Of a DNA stretch of 64,000 bases, positions 60,694-64,000 are shown in pieces. The DNA comes from JBMDXB01 sp048594975 (GTDB taxonomy: Bacteria; Acidobacteriota; Vicinamibacteria; Vicinamibacterales; 2-12-FULL-66-21), in contig JBMDXQ010000090.1 of NCBI GenBank assembly GCA_048594975.1, forward strand, positions 1-64,000, written 5' to 3'. Every line of letters begins with the position of its first letter. Positions within the stretch are counted from its first letter, which is position 1. The notes under the pieces are model-generated. The model was given only the letters and a program-made list of their open reading frames with translations, searched no databases and had not been told where the DNA came from. Made by a program: the position numbers and the translations under genes.

Positions 60694-61527
60694 TCAGACG
60701 CCCGCGATGGTGCGGAGCCAGGTGCGCGCGGCGATGAGCGCGCGCCGGGGACGGGGGATGCGGACGACGCGGGAGAAGACGTCGTAGCCGGAACCCTCGA
60801 TGGCGTCGAGGATGGCCTCGTAGATCGCGCCCATGATCTCGGCGGCGGCGAGACGGCGGGCGTCCGCCGGCGGCAGCGCCGCTGCCGCACGCCGGTAATA
60901 GTCGCGCGCGCGTGCCGCCTGCGACGCGAGCAGCGCGCGGACCGCGGCCGAACGAACGCCCGCGCCGGCCGATGCCGCCTCCGCCCGCAGGTCGGCTTCG
61001 CTCACGCCGAACTGCTGCAGCTCGGCCTGCGGCAGGTACATGCGGCCGCGCGCCAGGTCGGCGGCGACGTCGCGCAGGATGTTCGTCAGCTGGAGCGCGA
61101 TCCCCAGATCGGTCGCGTACTGCCGCGCGCGCGGGTCGCGGCAGCCGAAGATCGACAGGCACACGATCCCCACCGCCGACGCGACGCGAACGCAGTATTC
61201 GTACAGGTCGGCGAAGGTCTCGTACCGCCTGGAGCCGACGTCCATCTCCACGCCCTCGATGAGCGCCTCGAACGAGTCCCGCGGCAGACCGAATCGGCGG
61301 ATGAACGGCACGAGCGCCGCGCCCTGCGGCGTCACCGGGACGGCGCCGTCGAAGCACGCGGCGAGCTCGCGACGCCAGCGCTTGATCTCCGCCGCCGCGT
61401 CCCCGGCCCCCGCTTCGTCCGCCGCGTCGTCCACCGCGCGGCAGAAGTCCCACACCGCCACGATGGCGCGCCGCTTCTCGGCGGGCAGCACGAGGAACGA
61501 GTAGTAGAAGTTGGTGTCGCGAGGCAC
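60694..61527 (-). CDS. hpnD: presqualene diphosphate synthase
   Basis: A 277-residue trans-isoprenyl diphosphate synthase. Aspartate-rich motifs are CRAVDDAADE near 29 and QLTNILRDVAADLARGR near 145, and FYYSFLVLPAEKRRAIVAVW is typical of HpnD. It joins two farnesyl diphosphates to presqualene diphosphate. The GTG start follows a 120-bp repeat tract after hpnC. Confidence 0.93.
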   Translation of the reverse strand: MPRDTNFYYSFLVLPAEKRRAIVAVWDFCRAVDDAADEAGAGDAAAEIKRWRRELAACFDGAVPVTPQGAALVPFIRRFGLPRDSFEALIEGVEMDVGSRRYETFADLYEYCVRVASAVGIVCLSIFGCRDPRARQYATDLGIALQLTNILRDVAADLARGRMYLPQAELQQFGVSEADLRAEAASAGAGVRSAAVRALLASQAARARDYYRRAAAALPPADARRLAAAEIMGAIYEAILDAIEGSGYDVFSRVVRIPRPRRALIAARTWLRTIAGV

Positions 61528-61534
61528 CTGAGTC

Positions 61535-61655
61535 GACAGTCGTCAGTCGATAGTCACAGTCAGGGTCTCAGAGTCAGGGTCAGAGTCAGGGTCAGAGTCA
61601 AAGTCAGAGTCCGGGTCGAAGTCACGTCCTCTTCACCCTACCAGTACCATTTACC
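61535..61655 (-). repeat. direct repeats (CAGAGTCAGGGT) between hpnC and hpnD
   Basis: About five 12-bp units of CAGAGTCAGGGT-type sequence at 61561-61615, preceded by AGTCGACAGTCGTCAGTCGA-type copies and followed by CCAGTACCATTTACCATTT, an inverted relative of the arm at 53641. This is the only long gap in the otherwise tight hpn operon. Confidence 0.6.
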
Positions 61656-62553
61656 ATTTCGTGCCCGCGTCCGCGTCCCAGCGGACGGCTCGCCAGAGCA
61701 GGGTGGCAGCCTCGGCCCGGCCGATCGCGGGGCGGCGATCGAACACGTCGTAGCCGATCCGTTGCAGCTTCTCGAGGATTTGCATGCCGCCGAGCCAGGT
61801 CAGGCGCAGCTCCCAGCGCAGCCGTCCGCGCACGGCGTCGCAAACCGGCCGCCCGCGCACGAACAGCTCGCGCGTGCGCTGCACGAGCTCGGCGAGCGTG
61901 GCGCGCCATTCCGGGGTCATGCGGCGCGCCGCCAGGTCCTCTTCCCGCGCGCCGTGACGAAGGCGATCGTCGAGCGCAACGTACAGCCGGCCGCGGCGCC
62001 AGTCGCGATCGAGATCCTGCCAGAAGTTGGTGAGCTGCAGCGCGGTGCATACATCGTCCGAGGCGCGGTCGAGCGCCGGATCGTCGCGGCCGGCCACGCG
62101 CAGCACCAGCCGGCCGACCGGGTTGGCGGATCGGCGGCAGTAGTCGAGCACCTCCGCCCAGGTTTCGTAGCGGTTGGTGGTGACGTCCTGGCGGAACGCG
62201 TCCAGCAGATCCTCGAACAGCTGCCGGGGCAGGCGGCACGCCGCGATCGTGTGATGCAGCGCCCGGAAGACCGGGACACGCAACGTGTCGGGAACGGAGG
62301 TCAGCTCCGACGCTGGTATGTTCCGGTCCTGCAGGCACATCCTCCACTCGTCCAGGCGGCGCAGGCGGTCGTCGCAGTCGAGGCCGGGCTCGTCGGCGAA
62401 ATCGTCCGCGATGCGCGCGAACGCGTAGATGGCGGCGATGTGCGGCCGCATGCCCGCGGGCAGCAGCCGCGAGGCCACGGGGAAGTTCTCGTAGTGCTCT
62501 CGCGCGAGCCGTTCGCACGCGGCGTAGGCGGCGCGCAGGCGCGGGTCTACCAC
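61651..62553 (-). CDS. hpnC: hydroxysqualene synthase
   Basis: A 300-residue relative of HpnD that converts presqualene diphosphate to hydroxysqualene. It has HYENFPVASRLLPAGMRPHI, FARIADDFADEPG as first Asp-rich motif and LQLTNFWQDLDRDWRRGR as second. The GTG at 62553 overlaps the adenosyltransferase stop by 7 nt. With HpnD and HpnE it makes squalene, the precursor of hopanoids; no squalene-hopene cyclase is next to it. Confidence 0.93.
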   Translation of the reverse strand: MVDPRLRAAYAACERLAREHYENFPVASRLLPAGMRPHIAAIYAFARIADDFADEPGLDCDDRLRRLDEWRMCLQDRNIPASELTSVPDTLRVPVFRALHHTIAACRLPRQLFEDLLDAFRQDVTTNRYETWAEVLDYCRRSANPVGRLVLRVAGRDDPALDRASDDVCTALQLTNFWQDLDRDWRRGRLYVALDDRLRHGAREEDLAARRMTPEWRATLAELVQRTRELFVRGRPVCDAVRGRLRWELRLTWLGGMQILEKLQRIGYDVFDRRPAIGRAEAATLLWRAVRWDADAGTKW

Positions 62554-63086
62554 TCCGCTTCCGGCGCGCCGGCGCGGCGGTTCACCGCCCGCGCCATGAC
62601 GAAGAGCAGGTCGGACAGACGGTTGACGTAGACGAGCAGCTCGGGCTCGAAGGCGTCGCGTCCGAGCGCGACCATCGCCCGCTCGGCGCGGCGGCACACG
62701 GCGCGGGCGACGTGCAGCGCGGCACCCGCCGGCGAGCCGCCCGAGAGGATGAAGCGCCGCAGCGGCGGCACCTCCTCCTCGAGCCGATCGATCCACCCTT
62801 CGAGGCGCGCCACGTCATCTGCCGTAATCGCAGCCTTCTCGACACGCCCGGCGATGCGCTGTGCAGGGTCGGCGAGCCGCGCGCCGAGCGCGAACAGATC
62901 GCGCTGGATCCGGTCGAGCATCGCGTCGATCGCATCCGGCAGGCGCGCCGCGCGCGCGAAGCCGACGACGGCGTTCAGCTCGTCGACCTCCCCGTAGGTC
63001 GAGACGCGCGGGTCCGCTTTCGACACCCGCGTGCCGTCAAACAGGCCGGTCTCGCCGCCGTCGCCGGACCTGGTGTAGATTTTCAC
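62547..63086 (-). CDS. cob(I)alamin adenosyltransferase, PduO type
   Basis: A 179-residue ATP:cob(I)alamin adenosyltransferase, which makes adenosylcobalamin. The N-terminal ATP loop is KIYTRSGDGGETGLFDGTRV, followed by YGEVDELNAVVGFAR, RFILSGGSPAGAALHVARAVCRRAER and VYVNRLSDLLFVMAR, all standard for PduO. GTG 63086 is defined by a TATAAT 6 nt upstream. It heads the hpnC-hpnD-hpnE-thiI transcription unit. Confidence 0.95.
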   Translation of the reverse strand: MKIYTRSGDGGETGLFDGTRVSKADPRVSTYGEVDELNAVVGFARAARLPDAIDAMLDRIQRDLFALGARLADPAQRIAGRVEKAAITADDVARLEGWIDRLEEEVPPLRRFILSGGSPAGAALHVARAVCRRAERAMVALGRDAFEPELLVYVNRLSDLLFVMARAVNRRAGAPEAEW

Positions 63087-63092
63087 GGCGCA

Positions 63093-63098
63093 ATTATA
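63093..63098 (-). promoter_or_regulatory. -10 box TATAAT, leaderless-type, for the adenosyltransferase/hpn operon
   Basis: TATAAT is separated by 6 nt (TGCGCC) from the GTG at 63086. It is consensus in sequence and has the same spacing as the def promoter. Confidence 0.7.
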
Positions 63099-63161
63099 GG
63101 ACTACGGCGCGTTCGCGACGGGCCATTGGCCACGGATCGTTCGCACTGGTGCTGCCCACGC

Positions 63162-63860
63162 ATGAGTTCCCGGGTTCGCAAGGTTTCGCTTCCTCCACCG
63201 GCGCGGCGCCGCTGGTTCCGGCGGCGGCTGCTCGAGTGGTACCGGCGCAACGGACGCGACCTGCCGTGGCGGCAGACGCGCGATCCGTACCGCATCCTCG
63301 TCTCCGAGATCATGCTGCAGCAGACCCAGGTCGATCGCGTGCTGTCGAAGTACCACGAGTGGCTGCACAAGTACCCCACGCTCGAGGCGCTCGCCGCGGC
63401 ACCCGCGCGTGACGTCGCCGCGACCTGGCGCCCGCTCGGCTACAACATCCGCCCGCGCCGCCTGCACGCGATCGCGCGGGAGTCGGTCGCCTCGTACGGC
63501 GGCGCGCTGCCGGCCGACGAGGCGACGCTGCGCTCGTTCGAGGGAATCGGCGCCTACACCGCCGGAGCGGTCCTGAGCTTCGCGTTCGGACAGCGGGCGG
63601 CGATCCTCGACACCAACGTCGCACGGGTGCTGTTCCGCGTCTTCGTCGCCGGCGGCGAGCTGAAGGCGCACGCGATGACGCGCGCGCTGTGGGAGATCTC
63701 GCGCGCCCTGCTCCCGCACCGCCACGTCTTCGACTTCAATCAGGCGCTGATGGACTTCGGCGCGACGCTCTGCACCGCGCGGCGGCCCGCGTGTCGCGCG
63801 TGCCCGCTGCGCCGCGGGTGCGTGAGCTTCCCCGTCATCGCCAACGGCGGCGGCGCGTGA
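63162..63860 (+). CDS. mutY: A/G-specific adenine glycosylase (MutY catalytic part)
   Basis: A 232-residue base-excision glycosylase that removes A opposite 8-oxoG. Catalytic Glu49 is in SEIMLQQTQV, the helix-hairpin-helix is FEGIGAYTAGA (126-135), catalytic Asp150 is in LDTNVARVL, and the 4Fe-4S cluster ligands are Cys204, Cys211, Cys214 and Cys220 (C-x6-C-x2-C-x5-C). It stops 12 residues after the cluster, so the C-terminal NUDIX-like domain of normal MutY (about 350 residues) is missing. An overlapping gene in another frame encodes a NUDIX protein. Confidence 0.9.
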   Translation: MSSRVRKVSLPPPARRRWFRRRLLEWYRRNGRDLPWRQTRDPYRILVSEIMLQQTQVDRVLSKYHEWLHKYPTLEALAAAPARDVAATWRPLGYNIRPRRLHAIARESVASYGGALPADEATLRSFEGIGAYTAGAVLSFAFGQRAAILDTNVARVLFRVFVAGGELKAHAMTRALWEISRALLPHRHVFDFNQALMDFGATLCTARRPACRACPLRRGCVSFPVIANGGGA

Positions 63861-64000
63861 CCGCCGCGCCCCGCCAACGGGTGGTCGTCGCCGCGGCCGT
63901 GATCGAGCGCGGTGGCGCGTTCCTCGTCACCCGGCGGCTCGAAGGCGCCCACCTCGAAGGCCGCTGGGAGTTCCCCGGCGGCAAGTGCGACCCCGGCGAG
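63857..64000 (+). CDS. NUDIX (MutT-type) hydrolase, 3' end outside window
   Basis: The GTG at 63857 overlaps the mutY stop (GTGA). The 48 residues present run VVVAAAVIERGGAFLVTRRL, then GRWEFPGGKCDPGE, the first half of a MutT-type Nudix box. It is either a separate 8-oxo-dGTP diphosphatase or the 8-oxoG-recognition domain of MutY carried on its own gene. It is cut by the window end. Confidence 0.85.
   Translation, partial: MTAAPRQRVVVAAAVIERGGAFLVTRRLEGAHLEGRWEFPGGKCDPGE

Overview
The window is about 64 kb of GC-rich bacterial chromosome, densely coded, with no rRNA, tRNA, CRISPR array, transposase or phage gene that I can recognise. Several things together point to Acidobacteriota, most likely the Vicinamibacteria: a protein with two acidobacterial-style von Willebrand domains, a Tad pilus operon with added AAA ATPase and TPR genes, a three-gene HpnC/HpnD/HpnE route to squalene, and intergenic spacers full of short degenerate repeats. 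This is inference from gene content; no marker rRNA is present.

Layout. 1-7.9 kb: fatty-acid beta-oxidation unit in the order of Bacillus fadN-fadA-fadE, preceded by a TetR-type regulator cut by the window edge and interrupted by two alpha/beta-hydrolases. 8-11.3 kb: DUF1684 lipoprotein, HAD phosphatase, terpene-cyclase-like protein and DUF362 protein. 11.3-16 kb (minus): a YfhO-type membrane protein flanked by two paralogous polytopic proteins. 16-33.1 kb (minus): a long Tad/Flp pilus locus (two PilZ-like proteins, two Flp pilins, prepilin peptidase, two TadE, CpaB, secretin, TadG, TadZ, TadA, TadB, TadC, a 33-residue membrane microprotein, TPR lipoprotein and AAA ATPase), followed by a VWA protein, a small membrane protein and a TonB-like protein. 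33.7-42.7 kb: a beta-hydroxyacid dehydrogenase, a SirB1-like protein, a GT-C-type membrane protein, a nucleotidase-like HAD, GDP-L-fucose synthase, an Asp-rich lipoprotein, an M20 dipeptidase and a rhodanese. 42.7-43.3 kb: inverted repeat arrays around a broken four-helix-bundle gene. 43.3-51 kb: purine-type NCS2 permease, a membrane protein with a winged-helix regulator, an MBL hydrolase, an outer-membrane-type protein, an RND exporter and its LolA-like partner. 51.2 kb: a short glutaredoxin-like gene with in-frame TGA, read here as a selenoprotein. 51.5-57 kb: thioesterase, double ThyX-like protein, peptide deformylase, NUDIX hydrolase, lipoprotein and trypsin-like protease. 57-64 kb: tagatose-bisphosphate-type aldolase, ThiI, HpnE-HpnD-HpnC, cobalamin adenosyltransferase, MutY and the start of an overlapping MutT-type gene.

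The most interesting points are: (1) the selenoprotein at 51190-51396 with a bacterial SECIS-like hairpin; (2) a recurring promoter layout in which a TANNAT -10 box ends 6 or 7 nt before the start codon, implying leaderless mRNAs; (3) a four-helix-bundle gene remnant nested between inverted GGTGCTG arrays; (4) a two-part GC-rich element placed just 5' of fadN, fadE and the aldolase gene; (5) a ThyX-like protein whose two halves each keep a different part of the ThyX signature. Starts are adjusted from homology, ribosome-binding sites, gene overlaps or -10 spacing, and uncertain ones are marked.
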